Shown: in pieces, positions 25,304 through 34,525 of the stretch
Numbering within the stretch: the first letter of the stretch is position 1
Layout: each line of letters begins with the position of its first letter
Source of the DNA: Halomonas elongata
Lineage (GTDB): Bacteria > Pseudomonadota > Gammaproteobacteria > Pseudomonadales > Halomonadaceae
Reading direction: 5' to 3'
Assembly (NCBI RefSeq): GCF_029081005.1
Contig: NZ_JAJQTQ010000001.1
Coordinates: forward strand, 186,001 to 250,000
Length of the DNA stretch: 64,000 nucleotides
Notes under the pieces: generated by a model
What the model saw: only the letters and a program-made list of their open reading frames with translations
What the model was told of the DNA's origin: nothing
The model's database searches: none
Position numbers and translations under genes: made by a program

Positions 25304-26713
25304 ATGAAACGCTACGAACGCTTCGCCGACGAGATCGCCGAGCTGATCCGCGACGGCGTGCTGGCCCCGGGCGAGCGGGTGCCCTCGGTGCGCCAGGCGA
25401 GCCGCGAGTACGGCATCAGCCCGTCCACCGTCTTCCAGGCCTATTACCTGCTGGAGGATCGCGGGCTGATCGTGGCCAGGGCGCGTTCCGGCTATTACGT
25501 GCGCGAACAGGCCCGGCGGGTGCTGCACGAGCCGCGGATGACGCCGGCCCGCCAGGAGACCGCCGAGGTCGCGGTCAGCGAGCTGGCGTTCTCGGTGCTC
25601 GACTCGCTGCAGGACCCCGAGACCGTGCCGTTCGGCTCGGCCTTCCCCAGCCCCGAGCTGTTCCCGCTCGCGCGGCTGGCCCGCAGCATGGCCAAGGGGC
25701 TGCGCGGGATGGCCGGCAGCGATGTGCTCAAGGACATGACCGCGGGCGATGCCGACCTGCGCCGCCAGATCATCCTGCGCTACACCCTGAAGGGCATGCC
25801 GCTGCCGCCCGAGGAGCTGGTGATCACCAGTGGCGCCATGGAGGCGCTGAACCTCGGGCTGCAATGCGTCACTTCGCCCGGTGACCTGGTCGCCATCGAG
25901 TCGCCGGCCTTCTACGCCAGCCTTCAGATCCTGGAGCGCCTGAAGCTCAGGGCGGTGGAGATTCCCGTGCATCCCCGCGAGGGCATCGACCTGGACGTGC
26001 TGGCGGACAGCCTGGCCCGGCTGCCCATCAAGGCCTGCTGGTTCATGAGTCACCTGCAGAACCCGTTGGGGGCGAGTCTCGATGACGAGAAGAAGCGCGC
26101 GCTCTACGCGCTGATCAAGCACCATCGGGTGCCGCTGATCGAGGACGACGCCTACGCGGAGCTGCACTTCGGCGCCACGCCGCCCAGACCCGTGAAGCAG
26201 TTCGACGACGCGGGCCTGGTCATCCACTGCGGCTCGTTCTCGAAGAGCCTGGCGCCGGGGTATCGAGTCGGCTGGGTGGCGGCCGGGCGCTTCGCCGAGC
26301 CGATCTCGCGGCTCAAGCTGATGACCACCATCTCGCCTTCGGTGCCGGCCCAGGCAGCCATCGCCGACTACCTGCAGAACGGCGGCTATGATCGCCACCT
26401 GCGCCGGCTGCGCCATGCCCTGGAGACCCAGCAGGGGAAGATGCTGGCCGCGGCCTCGCAGTACTTCCCGGCCGAGACCCGGGCCACGCACCCCGCCGGC
26501 GGCTACGTCCTGTGGTTCGAGTTCCCCGAGCGGGTGGACTCGCTATGCCTGTTTCGCCAGGCGCGGGAACGGGGCATCAGCGTGGCGCCGGGCCCGATCT
26601 TCTCGGCGACCCAGGGCTTTCGCCACTGTCTGCGCCTGAGCTACGGCCACCCCTGGACGCCGCGCAGCGAAGCGGCGATGGCAACGCTGGGCGAGCTGAT
26701 CGACGATTTCTGA
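25304..26713 (+). CDS. MocR/PdxR-type regulator: GntR wHTH fused to class I aminotransferase
   Basis: About 469 residues from ATG 25304. The N-terminal GntR winged helix (MKRYERFADEIAELIRDGVL, VPSVRQASREYGISPSTVFQAY) is linked to a fold type I aminotransferase domain with VITSGAMEAL, FMSHLQNPLG, LIEDDAYAEL and the Schiff-base Lys in CGSFSKSLAPGYRVG. MocR proteins regulate vitamin B6, GABA, taurine or related genes. The target here is not obvious: the small coiled-coil gene upstream and the MerR gene downstream are not typical partners. A longer frame starts at 25202, but the helix begins at MKRYERF. Confidence 0.88.
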   Translation: MKRYERFADEIAELIRDGVLAPGERVPSVRQASREYGISPSTVFQAYYLLEDRGLIVARARSGYYVREQARRVLHEPRMTPARQETAEVAVSELAFSVLDSLQDPETVPFGSAFPSPELFPLARLARSMAKGLRGMAGSDVLKDMTAGDADLRRQIILRYTLKGMPLPPEELVITSGAMEALNLGLQCVTSPGDLVAIESPAFYASLQILERLKLRAVEIPVHPREGIDLDVLADSLARLPIKACWFMSHLQNPLGASLDDEKKRALYALIKHHRVPLIEDDAYAELHFGATPPRPVKQFDDAGLVIHCGSFSKSLAPGYRVGWVAAGRFAEPISRLKLMTTISPSVPAQAAIADYLQNGGYDRHLRRLRHALETQQGKMLAAASQYFPAETRATHPAGGYVLWFEFPERVDSLCLFRQARERGISVAPGPIFSATQGFRHCLRLSYGHPWTPRSEAAMATLGELIDDF

Positions 26714-26775
26714 TATCGCTTATGGCATCACCGATTGGGCCCGTGTGCAGACAGGCCCTGGATCGGCACTGGCCA

Positions 26776-27240
26776 TCATGCGCCGTCGCCGCGACGCCGC
26801 TCTCCCGTTTTGCCCGTCATGCGGGCCTTGTCCCGGCTACGCTCTCGCGTCCCCTGGCGCGCCAGGGCGATCCGCATCAGGCGCTGGAAAGTCGGGCACT
26901 CCAGGTGGCTGGGGGCGGTGCAGGATGCGGCATGACGCAGTCCATCGCGCAGCGCACTCAATTCCTGGATATGGCGATCCAGCGCGTCCGCTTTGTCGCT
27001 CAGCATGTCGCGGTCGATGCGGGGTCGCCTCTCTTCTCCCAGCATGTCGCGGATCTCGGCCAGCGAGAAACCCGCGGCCTGTCCCAGCGCAATCAGCGCG
27101 AGGCGCGGCAGCACGGAGTCATCGAAGACACGGCGCAGGCCCTTTCGCCCCACGGACCGAATCAGCCCGACTTCCTCGTAATAGCGCAGTTTCGAGGCGG
27201 GAACATCGCTCTTTCGTGAGAGTTCGGAAATGTCGAGCAT
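26776..27240 (-). CDS. MerR-family regulator
   Basis: About 154 residues from ATG 27240: MLDISELSRKSDVPASKLRYYEEVGLI is the MerR winged-helix start, and LALIALGQAAGFSLAEIRDML the second part, followed by a dimerisation helix. Only one Cys pair (about ASCTAP...LECPTF) lies in the effector region. It is divergent from the DUF2938 gene; the shared gap contains a perfect palindrome inside a 19-bp promoter spacer, the arrangement MerR proteins act on. There is little room for a leader before ATG 27240. Confidence 0.87.
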   Translation of the reverse strand: MLDISELSRKSDVPASKLRYYEEVGLIRSVGRKGLRRVFDDSVLPRLALIALGQAAGFSLAEIRDMLGEERRPRIDRDMLSDKADALDRHIQELSALRDGLRHAASCTAPSHLECPTFQRLMRIALARQGTRERSRDKARMTGKTGERRRGDGA

Positions 27241-27245
27241 GTGGC

Positions 27246-27276
27246 TTGACTTCAAGTTGACTTGAAGTAGTAGGTT
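27246..27276 (+). promoter_or_regulatory. MerR-type promoter with 19-bp spacer and palindromic operator
   Basis: TTGACT (27246-27251) and TAGGTT (27271-27276) form -35 and -10 elements with a 19-base spacer, the over-long spacing typical of MerR-activated promoters. A perfect palindrome (arms ACTTCAAGT and ACTTGAAGT, two-base centre, 27249-27268) lies within it. It reads rightward to the DUF2938 gene, and the MerR gene starts just to the left on the other strand. Confidence 0.75.
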
Positions 27277-27419
27277 ATTCGACCCGTACTGCGTTTTCCA
27301 GAGAGGTCGAATCGCATGGTGAGTCTCGCTACCCAGGATCGCGCCGTGTCACGCGCACTTGGCCACTTCAACCTGGCGTGCCTGGCAAGGAAGGCCGTGC
27401 CAGCGGCAGGAGGTCCTCG

Positions 27420-27914
27420 ATGACAACGCTGATGATCGACGCCGTACTCATTGGCGGCGGTGCGACGATCTTCATGGATATCGTCGCCCTGCTGCGCCAT
27501 CGCCTGTTCGGCATTCCTTCCCTGAATTACGCGATGGTGGGGCGCTGGCTTGGCCATCTTCCCCGCGGCACGCTCATCCATCGCCCTATCGGCAAGAGCA
27601 CGCCTATCCGGGGCGAAACGGCCCTGGGGTGGGCGGCGCACTACATGATCGGGATCGCGTTCGCCGCCGTCTTTCTCGCTCTGACAGGAGCCAAATGGCT
27701 CGATCAGACGACCCTCTGGGCGCCGCTGATGTTTGGCGTGCTGACGGTACTTATCCCCTTTCTTGTCCTGCAGCCTTGTCTAGGGGCGGGGATCGCCGCT
27801 CGCAGGACACCCCAGCCAAACGTCGCCCGGCGTCGTAGCCTCTTCGCGCATGCCAGTTTCGGCCTCGGCCTGTGGGTCGCGGGTCTGGGGTATGCGCATA
27901 CGCTCCAGGCGTAA
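27420..27914 (+). CDS. DUF2938 family membrane protein
   Basis: 164 residues from ATG 27420 (CAGGAGG seven bases upstream). About four membrane segments. The conserved blocks SLNYAMVGRWLGHLPRG and GETALGWAAHYMIGIAFA match DUF2938. The function of the family is unknown. The gene is most likely activated by the divergent MerR regulator through the promoter at 27246-27276, so it may belong to a response to the signal sensed by that regulator. Confidence 0.85.
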   Translation: MTTLMIDAVLIGGGATIFMDIVALLRHRLFGIPSLNYAMVGRWLGHLPRGTLIHRPIGKSTPIRGETALGWAAHYMIGIAFAAVFLALTGAKWLDQTTLWAPLMFGVLTVLIPFLVLQPCLGAGIAARRTPQPNVARRRSLFAHASFGLGLWVAGLGYAHTLQA

Positions 27915-27917
27915 GGG

Positions 27918-28550
27918 TCAGCGCCCCGGCTCACCGGCGTTCAGGCGCCGGTTCAGCCGGCCGATCTGCTGGATATCGTTCATATAGAAGTCGAGCTTCG
28001 AGGCCCCGTAAGCCAGCAGCGCCGAGGCATAGACCAGCACCGTCAGCACGAACAGGTTATTGGCCCAGGCGAGCGCCGGCACAGCCACCGGATAGGCCAC
28101 AGTGAAGATGCTCATTCCGCCCCAGAACAGCGCCAGCAGGCTGCAGACCATGATGAACACCAGCACCGGTCCGCGCCGATAGTGGACCGGCGGGCGGGTT
28201 TTCCAGAATGGCAGGTGGGCGATGGTCAGCTCGCCGACCGTCTCGACCCGGCCCTTGCGACGCAGCAGCGGCTCCGCGAAGGCCTTCTGGCTGCCGGACG
28301 CCACCGCCGCCAGCACCAGGCGCGCGTCGAAGCCATCGCCGAAGATACGCCGCACCGCCTGCACGAAGCCCAGCGACGGCTCACCATCGGCACAGCCTTT
28401 GGCCTCGTCGGCGAGCGTCTTCAGGGCCTGGTTGACCTGTTCTGGTCGCTCCTCCTCATCCTCGAAGTTGATCGCGTAGTGCACGCTGTACACCTGATAG
28501 AGCGCGAACGTCACGCCGACGAAGATCAGGAAGAACGCCACGTAGATCAT
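27918..28550 (-). CDS. Uncharacterised inner-membrane protein
   Basis: About 210 residues. There is an N-terminal membrane segment (IYVAFFLIFVGVTFALYQVY), a soluble middle part (about 25-125), then two or three membrane segments (VLVFIMVCSLLALFWGGMSI, NLFVLTVLVYASALLAYG) and a basic tail. Starts at 28556 (GTG), 28553 or 28550 are possible; AAGG is best spaced from 28550. It converges with the DUF2938 gene, three bases apart. I do not recognise the family. Confidence 0.6.
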   Translation of the reverse strand: MIYVAFFLIFVGVTFALYQVYSVHYAINFEDEEERPEQVNQALKTLADEAKGCADGEPSLGFVQAVRRIFGDGFDARLVLAAVASGSQKAFAEPLLRRKGRVETVGELTIAHLPFWKTRPPVHYRRGPVLVFIMVCSLLALFWGGMSIFTVAYPVAVPALAWANNLFVLTVLVYASALLAYGASKLDFYMNDIQQIGRLNRRLNAGEPGR

Positions 28551-28816
28551 CATCACCCTTCACCACCCTGGATACCGGTCTATCGTCACGGGCCCGTGCG
28601 ACCCGTTTCACCATGCCTGGCGCTTGAACCGCCAGGCGGCCAAGATGACAGAAAGGTCAGGACCATAACAGGGTCAGAAAATGGTAAAAAAAGCGTATCA
28701 GTTGCACCGATTCTTCGCGAACGACCCAAGGGCCTCTTCCGGCGCCATGGACATGCCGACCTCTTCCATTATCTCCCCGGGCAATAACGAAACTACACTA
28801 TTGATTTTCGCCCCTC

Positions 28817-29476
28817 TTATTGACCATCCGCCAAAGAAAAACCAAGCACTGCTGACTTCTCCAGAAAGTCCAGCCAATTTTTCTTTGCAGAAAGCCCTCC
28901 CTTGATTCCCAGTGATTCCAGCACCGAGGAAGAAACCTCCATGGTCTCAGGCCCCCAGACGCCATCTATTCCGACCTGGAACCCATGGATATACAACATT
29001 GCCGCCTGGAGATACTCAACGCGCGACTTCGACATCTTTTCAAACCTTACCGCACTCCCCATATCAAAATGAAAATGATCTTTGTGGGCAGAATTGTAAT
29101 TATAGCCAAGCACCGTACCAAAATATTGTCGAATCACGGACTCCACAGCCAAATACAAATGCGGATTTCTCGGGTACTCTATTGCGACAAGCTTCTTGTC
29201 TTCCCAGAAGATACCATCAAGGTCAAACGCCTGACCTTTTCCATGCTGCCCGGGCTTGCTTACATAAGCACCAGCGGAAGTAATCACTTCGGCTTTCCCG
29301 AATGGCGAGATCTGGAACAATGCCGAAAAACACTCTTCGAGCGTTTGTACCATTTCATAGGTTGCCCTCGGCTTGAATGGCTTGCCTCTTGTTCCGTAGC
29401 CCAGGCCGCTTTCCTCAGGATAGCGATCATAGTGAAGCGGAACGCCCGCAAGAGAAGAAAAAACCTTCAACGCCAT
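28817..29476 (-). CDS. Extensin-like/LAS-type peptidase domain protein with C-terminal peptidoglycan-binding-like segment
   Basis: 219 residues from ATG 29476 (GAGG upstream). The core has SKPGQHGKGQAFDLDGI and YNSAHKDHFHFD, the His...Asp...His-x-His set of LAS/M15-type zinc peptidases as in extensin-like domain proteins. The C-terminal part (YIHGFQVGIDGVWGPETMEVSSSVLESLG) resembles a PG-binding-1 repeat. No signal peptide is evident, so it may depend on another export route or be a phage-type endolysin relative. The GC content is clearly lower than in the neighbours, suggesting transfer. Cell-wall cleavage is inferred from family. Confidence 0.68.
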   Translation of the reverse strand: MALKVFSSLAGVPLHYDRYPEESGLGYGTRGKPFKPRATYEMVQTLEECFSALFQISPFGKAEVITSAGAYVSKPGQHGKGQAFDLDGIFWEDKKLVAIEYPRNPHLYLAVESVIRQYFGTVLGYNYNSAHKDHFHFDMGSAVRFEKMSKSRVEYLQAAMLYIHGFQVGIDGVWGPETMEVSSSVLESLGIKGGLSAKKNWLDFLEKSAVLGFSLADGQ

Positions 29477-29482
29477 AACCAC

Positions 29483-30041
29483 CTCTACTGAAACATTTGA
29501 CTTTTATCCCCAACATACTGAAACAGCCCGGCAACCTCGGAAGAATATCTTGTGACCTTTACAGCATCGCCTTGGAAAGATGCGACGCAAGATCACGATG
29601 ATATAAACAACCACACTCGAGCGGGCTACATACAAGAGGACCGCCTCTCGACTCTCGGCACACCTATTGCTGACCGACAGTTATCTCAGCTTAGGCAGAA
29701 GGCGGTAAAATTTCATCACCCCATGAAAACTTTAACTCAAGCTACTTTAATCTCTCACAAATTATTAAGACAAAAAGCACCATAAAACTTATTCCCCGAC
29801 CAGTAGAAACAATGAAGATAAAGTGTACCGAGAAAGTAAATCTCGGCATGATGAGGGCCAGGCGAGAATTGTGGTCGCCGCACGAATCATTCGCCAGGCG
29901 ACTCACCAGTGCGAGATCGATCTGGTGGGTGACCAGCGCCAACGAGGCAGGTCCAGAGAGGCAGGGGCCGAGAAAGCCCGGCATACTACCGCCCTTCCCT
30001 GGGAGAAAGGCGGCTCATCATGAAACGGGGGGCAGGCGTGA
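29483..30041. other. Intergenic region with AT-rich left part; no intact gene
   Basis: About 560 bases. The left part to about 29850 is AT-rich like the peptidase gene and contains a CCGAGA/TCTCGG hairpin at about 29829-29847. From there the sequence is GC-rich but has no recognisable coding frame. A sharp composition change at about 29850 probably marks the edge of a transferred segment. Confidence 0.45.
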
Positions 30042-30203
30042 TCAGATGGACCGAGGCACGCCACCATCGACACGAATGTTCTGGCCGGTGACGTAGCCCG
30101 CACCTTCCGACATTAGAAAGGCAACGGTGTCTGCGACTTCCTCGACAGTCCCATAGCGCCCCATCGGCACACTGTCGCGCCGCTCATCGACCTCATTGGC
30201 CGA
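30042..30203 (-). pseudogene. 3' fragment of a short-chain dehydrogenase/reductase gene
   Basis: On the minus strand about 54 codons read [19 protein letters not shown], then [17 protein letters not shown] and stop, the unmistakable C-terminus of classical SDR enzymes (substrate-loop exit and the TGQxxxVDGG motif). The NAD-binding and catalytic parts are missing. The fragment ends abruptly at about 30203, where a LysR fragment on the other strand begins, so a deletion joined the two. Confidence 0.85.
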
Positions 30204-30205
30204 CG

Positions 30206-30487
30206 TTTCTGCGAACCGGCGCCGAGGTGCCCGGCGCGGTATTCAACCAGGCGACGCTGGCGCTGGAAGCGGCCTTGGCCGGCCAGGGCGTCGCCCTGGC
30301 GTGCCGGGCATTTGTGGCAACGGATCTCGAGGCCGGGCACCTTGTGCAGGTCTCGGATGCGACAATGACCAAAGCGCCCAGCTACTTCCTGGTCCGCAAG
30401 CCGTCATCGTTGCCTCTCGACGCGAGAGATGCGGTATGTGCGGTATGGGACTGGTGCATGACTCGGCTCTCGTTCAATGCCGATTAG
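30206..30487 (+). pseudogene. C-terminal fragment of a GcvA-like LysR regulator
   Basis: An open frame reads [20 protein letters not shown], then DLEAGHLVQVSDATMTKAP and AVWDWCMTRL, ending at a stop. This is the end of a LysR effector domain of the GcvA type; the DNA-binding domain and most of the effector domain are missing. It directly abuts the SDR fragment at about 30204, consistent with one deletion across a former divergent or convergent LysR-SDR pair. Confidence 0.82.
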
Positions 30488-30495
30488 CGACCCAG

Positions 30496-30834
30496 TCACC
30501 AGGGTTGTGACTCCCCTTTGGTATCAATGCGCCCCGTCAAGCGCATGAAACCTCCCTTGGCCGGAGTGACTGCCGTATGCGCCGTGCCCGCCCCGAAGTC
30601 CAGTACATGCACGATGGTGCTGCCGATATGTTCCTGCCAGGAAAGCATCCATACATCCTCGCGAATCATCACGGCTTCGTATTCGACGGTATCGGCAAAT
30701 CCCGCATTATCTCCGGCGATAACCTCCACCGTCAGCTTGCTTTCAGACTCGATGGTGATACGCGGGGTAAAGGAGGGGAAGTGAATATCGAGCCTGTCGC
30801 CGGCCTGAAGTGGAGAGGTAGCGTTCATTGCCAT
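30496..30834 (-). CDS. MoaF-like protein
   Basis: 112 residues from ATG 30834. It resembles MoaF-type proteins (associated with monoamine metabolism in enterobacteria): MLSWQEHIGSTIVHVLDF, AHTAVTPAKGGFMRLTGRID. It is a single small beta-barrel domain, shorter than two-domain MoaF. The ribosome-binding site AGGTGA lies in the 49-bp direct repeat that starts four bases upstream of the ATG (30838-30886). The gene may once have followed the MFS gene now at 43832-45028, as the matching repeat copy lies just downstream of that gene. Confidence 0.68.
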   Translation of the reverse strand: MAMNATSPLQAGDRLDIHFPSFTPRITIESESKLTVEVIAGDNAGFADTVEYEAVMIREDVWMLSWQEHIGSTIVHVLDFGAGTAHTAVTPAKGGFMRLTGRIDTKGESQPW

Positions 30835-30837
30835 ATC

Positions 30838-30886
30838 AGCGTCACCTGTTTGATGAATGATCCATATCGCCACCGCCAGCGTAGCA
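30838..30886. repeat. 49-bp direct repeat, left copy (candidate island boundary)
   Basis: A 49-base sequence beginning AGCGTCACCTGTTTGATGAA is identical, in the same orientation, to 43730-43778. The flanks differ immediately outside on both sides. This copy carries the ribosome-binding site of the MoaF-like gene on the minus strand, so it is in a sensible gene context. It is not tRNA-like. Confidence 0.9.
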
Positions 30887-30968
30887 CCCAGTGACGGCCG
30901 CCACCCTGGAACGTGCCTGTCTCGGTCTGACCTGCAGTTATTCTGACAAAAATAACAGGAGCCAGACC

Positions 30969-31513
30969 ATGAGCCAGCCGAGCCCACTGCCCGCCAACGA
31001 CACGTCTCAATCCGACGCTCTCAAGGGCTTTCATCTTGCCCGGTCAGTAGAGTCGGACCGATTGTTGCAGCTGATCTTTCCCCGCGAGACCGTCGAAGCA
31101 TTCCTCGAAGCCGTCGCTGAATGGCCGATGCAAGCACTGGCGTACAAGTCATTCCTGCGCTTCCGCGTCGCGAAAACTCTCGATGACCTCTGCGGCAATA
31201 CTCTGCAGCCAGTTCTGGTCAATACCATGGTGGACCGGGATACGGGGGCTTCATGGTGACGCCGGAAGGGCTGGATGATGTCGAACAGTCCGATGACATG
31301 GTCAAGTTCGCCACTGCCGTGGCTCACTTGATGGGGCGTTCCAACTTCGATGCAATGAGCGGCCAGTACTATGCTCGCTTCGTCGTGCAGAATGTCGATA
31401 CTTCCGATAGTTACCTTCGTCAACCGCACCGCGTGATGGAGCTGCACAACGACGGCACCTTCGTCGAGCAGGACACCGACTATGTACTGATGATGAAGAT
31501 CGACGAGCAGAAA
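30969..31513 (+). pseudogene. glaH: Glutarate 2-hydroxylase (CsiD/GlaH) gene, frameshifted and truncated
   Basis: The first frame (30969-31259) reads [40 protein letters not shown]; after a frame change at about 31242-31247 the sequence continues [59 protein letters not shown] and [11 protein letters not shown]. This closely matches E. coli CsiD, an Fe(II)/2-oxoglutarate-dependent enzyme that hydroxylates glutarate to L-2-hydroxyglutarate. The frame change fits loss of one G in a G-run. Homology stops at about 31513, before the end of the catalytic domain, so the gene is dead. Confidence 0.92.
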
Positions 31514-31645
31514 AGGCACAGCTCGACGGCTGATCGTCGATCCAGCACCTATCTCATCGAAGCACCGATCAACCAGCCCGCTCTCGAGCGGACCAGATCC
31601 TATCCTTTGCAGTGTTCAATTGTGGTGTTCACTCCCCCGTGCGCA

Positions 31646-32851
31646 TCATGTCGTACGCTCGATGACCATCGCGATGCCCTGTCCCACACCGATGCACATG
31701 GTCACCAGCGCATAGCGCCCTTCACTGGCTTCCAGTTGTCGCAGTGCGGTCAGCACCAGACGAGCCCCCGAGGCGCCCAGCGGATGTCCAATGGCGATGG
31801 CGCCGCCATTGGGGTTGAGGCGGCTGTCGTCGGGCGATATCTCCAACTGCTGAACGCAGCCCAGTACCTGGACGGCAAAGGCCTCGTTGATTTCGATCAG
31901 ATCCATCTGATCCAGACTCAAGCCGGCGCGCGCCAGCGCCTTCTGGCTGGCCGGCACCGGCCCCAGCCCCATGACACGAGGCGCCACCCCCGCCACGGCT
32001 CCCGATACGATGCGACCGCGTGGCTTCACGCCGGCTTTTTCACCCATGGACAGGCTGCCGACAATCATCGCCGCCGCACCATCGTTGATGCCGGAGGCAT
32101 TGCCGGCCGAGACTACCCCATCCTCGAAGAGCGGAGGCAGCCGACCAAGTTTTTCGACACTGGTGCCCAGGCGCGGGTGCTCGTCCTGATCGAACAACAG
32201 CGGCGGTTTCTTGCGCCCCTGGGCCACTTCGACCGTCAACAGCTCTTCCGCGTAGAAGCCTCGCTCCAGCGCCCGGGCATAGCGCGACTGGGAGAGCACC
32301 GCGTATTCGTCGGCGGCCTCGCGGCCAATGGCCAGGTCTCGGGCCACATTGTCGGCGGTTTCCGGCATGCTGTGATTGCCGTACTGCTGACCGATCCACG
32401 GGTTGGGGAAGCGCGCGCCAATCACCGAATCGTAAAGCGCCTGATTGCGCGCATAGGCCGACTCGGCCTTGCCGAGTACATAGGGCGCACGGCTCATGCT
32501 CTCTACGCCACCGGCCAGAAACAGCTCGCCTTCCCCTCCTCGAGTCGCACGGGCGGCGTCGAGAATCGCGGCCAGGCCACTGCCGCACAACCGATTGACG
32601 GTCTGCCCGGCGGTCTCGACCGGCAGGCCGGCCAGCAACGCGGCATGGCGCGCCACGTTTCGCGCATCTTCACCGGCCTGGTTGGTGCAACCCACCAGGA
32701 CATCCTCGTAGGCCTCGGCGGAAAACGCCGAACGCTCGACCAGGTGTTTCAGCGTCAGGCTCATCAGGTTGTCGGGACGCACCCCGGCCAGGGAGCCACC
32801 GTGGCGACCAAAGGGGGTACGAATGCCGTCGTAAAGATAGGCGTCATGCAT
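31646..32851 (-). CDS. Thiolase (acetyl-CoA acyltransferase, PcaF/FadA-like)
   Basis: About 401 residues from ATG 32851. [11 protein letters not shown] carries the nucleophilic Cys (near 90), [16 protein letters not shown] the active-site His, and CIGVGQG the second Cys. NEAFAVQ is also conserved. It performs the last step of a beta-oxidation round, cleaving a 3-oxoacyl-CoA to acetyl-CoA and a shortened acyl-CoA. It is the last gene of a long leftward unit and starts 26 bases after the dehydrogenase stop. The longer frame to 32881 is less likely. Sequence looks closest to 3-oxoadipyl-CoA type thiolases. Confidence 0.92.
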   Translation of the reverse strand: MHDAYLYDGIRTPFGRHGGSLAGVRPDNLMSLTLKHLVERSAFSAEAYEDVLVGCTNQAGEDARNVARHAALLAGLPVETAGQTVNRLCGSGLAAILDAARATRGGEGELFLAGGVESMSRAPYVLGKAESAYARNQALYDSVIGARFPNPWIGQQYGNHSMPETADNVARDLAIGREAADEYAVLSQSRYARALERGFYAEELLTVEVAQGRKKPPLLFDQDEHPRLGTSVEKLGRLPPLFEDGVVSAGNASGINDGAAAMIVGSLSMGEKAGVKPRGRIVSGAVAGVAPRVMGLGPVPASQKALARAGLSLDQMDLIEINEAFAVQVLGCVQQLEISPDDSRLNPNGGAIAIGHPLGASGARLVLTALRQLEASEGRYALVTMCIGVGQGIAMVIERTT

Positions 32852-32877
32852 GGTGAAATTCCGTGTTGGATGACGAG

Positions 32878-34434
32878 TCACTGAGACGTCACGAGATGGG
32901 AAGCGGCGGGGCTCGATAGGGTCAGCCCCTGGCTGGTGAGCGGCAGCCCCAGGCGCGCCCGACGACGTAGCCAGGGGCTCGGCCGATAGCGCGGGTCGCC
33001 GGTGGCGGCTTGCAGGTTTTCCAGAATCGTCAGGATGCGTCGTGCCCCATAGTGCTCGCCCATGGCCAACGGGCCCCGGGGGTAGCCCAGGCCCAGCTCG
33101 ACGGCGCGATCGAGGATCGCCGGCTCGGCAATGCCCTGCTGGGCAATGTCGGCACCGACGTTGACGATGCAGGCCACCACGCGCTGCAGTACGAAACCGC
33201 CACTGTCCCGGATCGCGCTGACCGGCGTGCCATCCGCGGCCAGCAAGGCGTGGGCGGCATCATGCACATCGCACCGCGTTGCCGGGTTGCTCATCAGGCA
33301 ACGTCGTGTCTGGAGTCCGGCCAGCATGTCGATGGCCACGCAACGGGCGGGATCCAGTTGCTGGCGCAGCGCGCTGTCGGTGGCGTCTTCCCCGTAAGGC
33401 GTCAGCAGGCACAACGCCGCCTCGCTCGGGCCGGCGCCTCGTTCCAGCGGCCAGCCGGCGGCTTCGACCAGCTGGCTCAGCAGTCGCCTTGCCTCGGCGT
33501 CATCGCCACTGATCCACACCGGCATCGGCGAGGCCGACGGGACCGCGGGTTCCTCGGACTCCTGGCGCTGGCCCCGGGCGTAACGGTAGAAGCCTTCGCC
33601 ACTCTTGCGACCCAGCAGTCCCGCCACCAGACGTTGTCGAGTCAGCGCCGACGGGCGGTAGCGCGGCTCCTGATAGTACTGGTGGTAGACCGACTCCATC
33701 ACCGCGTTCGAAACATCCAGCCCGATGAGGTCGAAAAGGGCGAAGGCGCCCATGCGAAAGCCGCCCTGATCGGTCAGCAGTCGATCGATGGTCTCGGGGT
33801 CAGCAACGCCCTCGCCCAGGAGGCGTAGCGCTTCGGTGCCGAAGGCACGGCCGGCATGGTTGACCAGAAAGCCGGGGGTATCGGTGGTGCGGGCGGTAAA
33901 GTGGCCAAAGCGCTTCCCCAGGGCCTCGGTGGCTTCCACCACCCATGCGGCCGTGCGCATCCCGGGGATCACCTCGACGATCTTCATCAGCGGCACGGGG
34001 TTGAAGAAGTGGAAGCCGATCACTCGCTCCGGCCGTTCACAGGCCGAAGCGACTTCGGAAATCGACAGGGACGAGGTATTGGTCGCCAGAATCGCATGCG
34101 GCGCGATAACGTCCTCCAGTTGACGAAACAGTTGCTGCTTGGCGTCAACCCGCTCGGCAATGGCTTCGATCACCAGGTCGCAGTCGGCCATGTCGGCCAG
34201 CTCGGAGGCCTCTTCAAGCCGCTCGCCTAGCGTCTCGGCATGCGCCTGGTCAAAACGCCGCTTCTCGACACCGCGAGCCCACAAGGCGCCGATGAAATTC
34301 TTGGCCTCGCCGACCGCGCCCTCGCGAGAGTCATTCAGCTTGACGCGCACCCCGGCTTCCGCCGCGACCTGGGCGATGCCTCGTCCCATGGCGCCGGTAC
34401 CGACGATGCCGATGATGTTGATGGAATCCTTCAT
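32878..34434 (-). CDS. 3-hydroxyacyl-CoA dehydrogenase (PaaH-like, two C-terminal domains)
   Basis: 518 residues. [19 protein letters not shown] is the Rossmann NAD loop; [16 protein letters not shown] and [14 protein letters not shown] are the catalytic and dimerisation motifs. A second, divergent C-terminal domain (about 290-510) is present as in PaaH-type enzymes of about 500 residues. It oxidises 3-hydroxyacyl-CoA to 3-oxoacyl-CoA in the degradation unit. The neighbouring hydratase gene carries a dead dehydrogenase half, so this enzyme is needed for the pathway. Confidence 0.92.
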   Translation of the reverse strand: MKDSINIIGIVGTGAMGRGIAQVAAEAGVRVKLNDSREGAVGEAKNFIGALWARGVEKRRFDQAHAETLGERLEEASELADMADCDLVIEAIAERVDAKQQLFRQLEDVIAPHAILATNTSSLSISEVASACERPERVIGFHFFNPVPLMKIVEVIPGMRTAAWVVEATEALGKRFGHFTARTTDTPGFLVNHAGRAFGTEALRLLGEGVADPETIDRLLTDQGGFRMGAFALFDLIGLDVSNAVMESVYHQYYQEPRYRPSALTRQRLVAGLLGRKSGEGFYRYARGQRQESEEPAVPSASPMPVWISGDDAEARRLLSQLVEAAGWPLERGAGPSEAALCLLTPYGEDATDSALRQQLDPARCVAIDMLAGLQTRRCLMSNPATRCDVHDAAHALLAADGTPVSAIRDSGGFVLQRVVACIVNVGADIAQQGIAEPAILDRAVELGLGYPRGPLAMGEHYGARRILTILENLQAATGDPRYRPSPWLRRRARLGLPLTSQGLTLSSPAASHLVTSQ

Positions 34435-34525
34435 GCCTGGCCTCCTTCAGCGCTGGCAAGATTCTGCGAGGATGAAACCGATACGGGAGAAACCGACGCG
34501 ACGGTCCGGTGTGTTTGTTCAGTCA

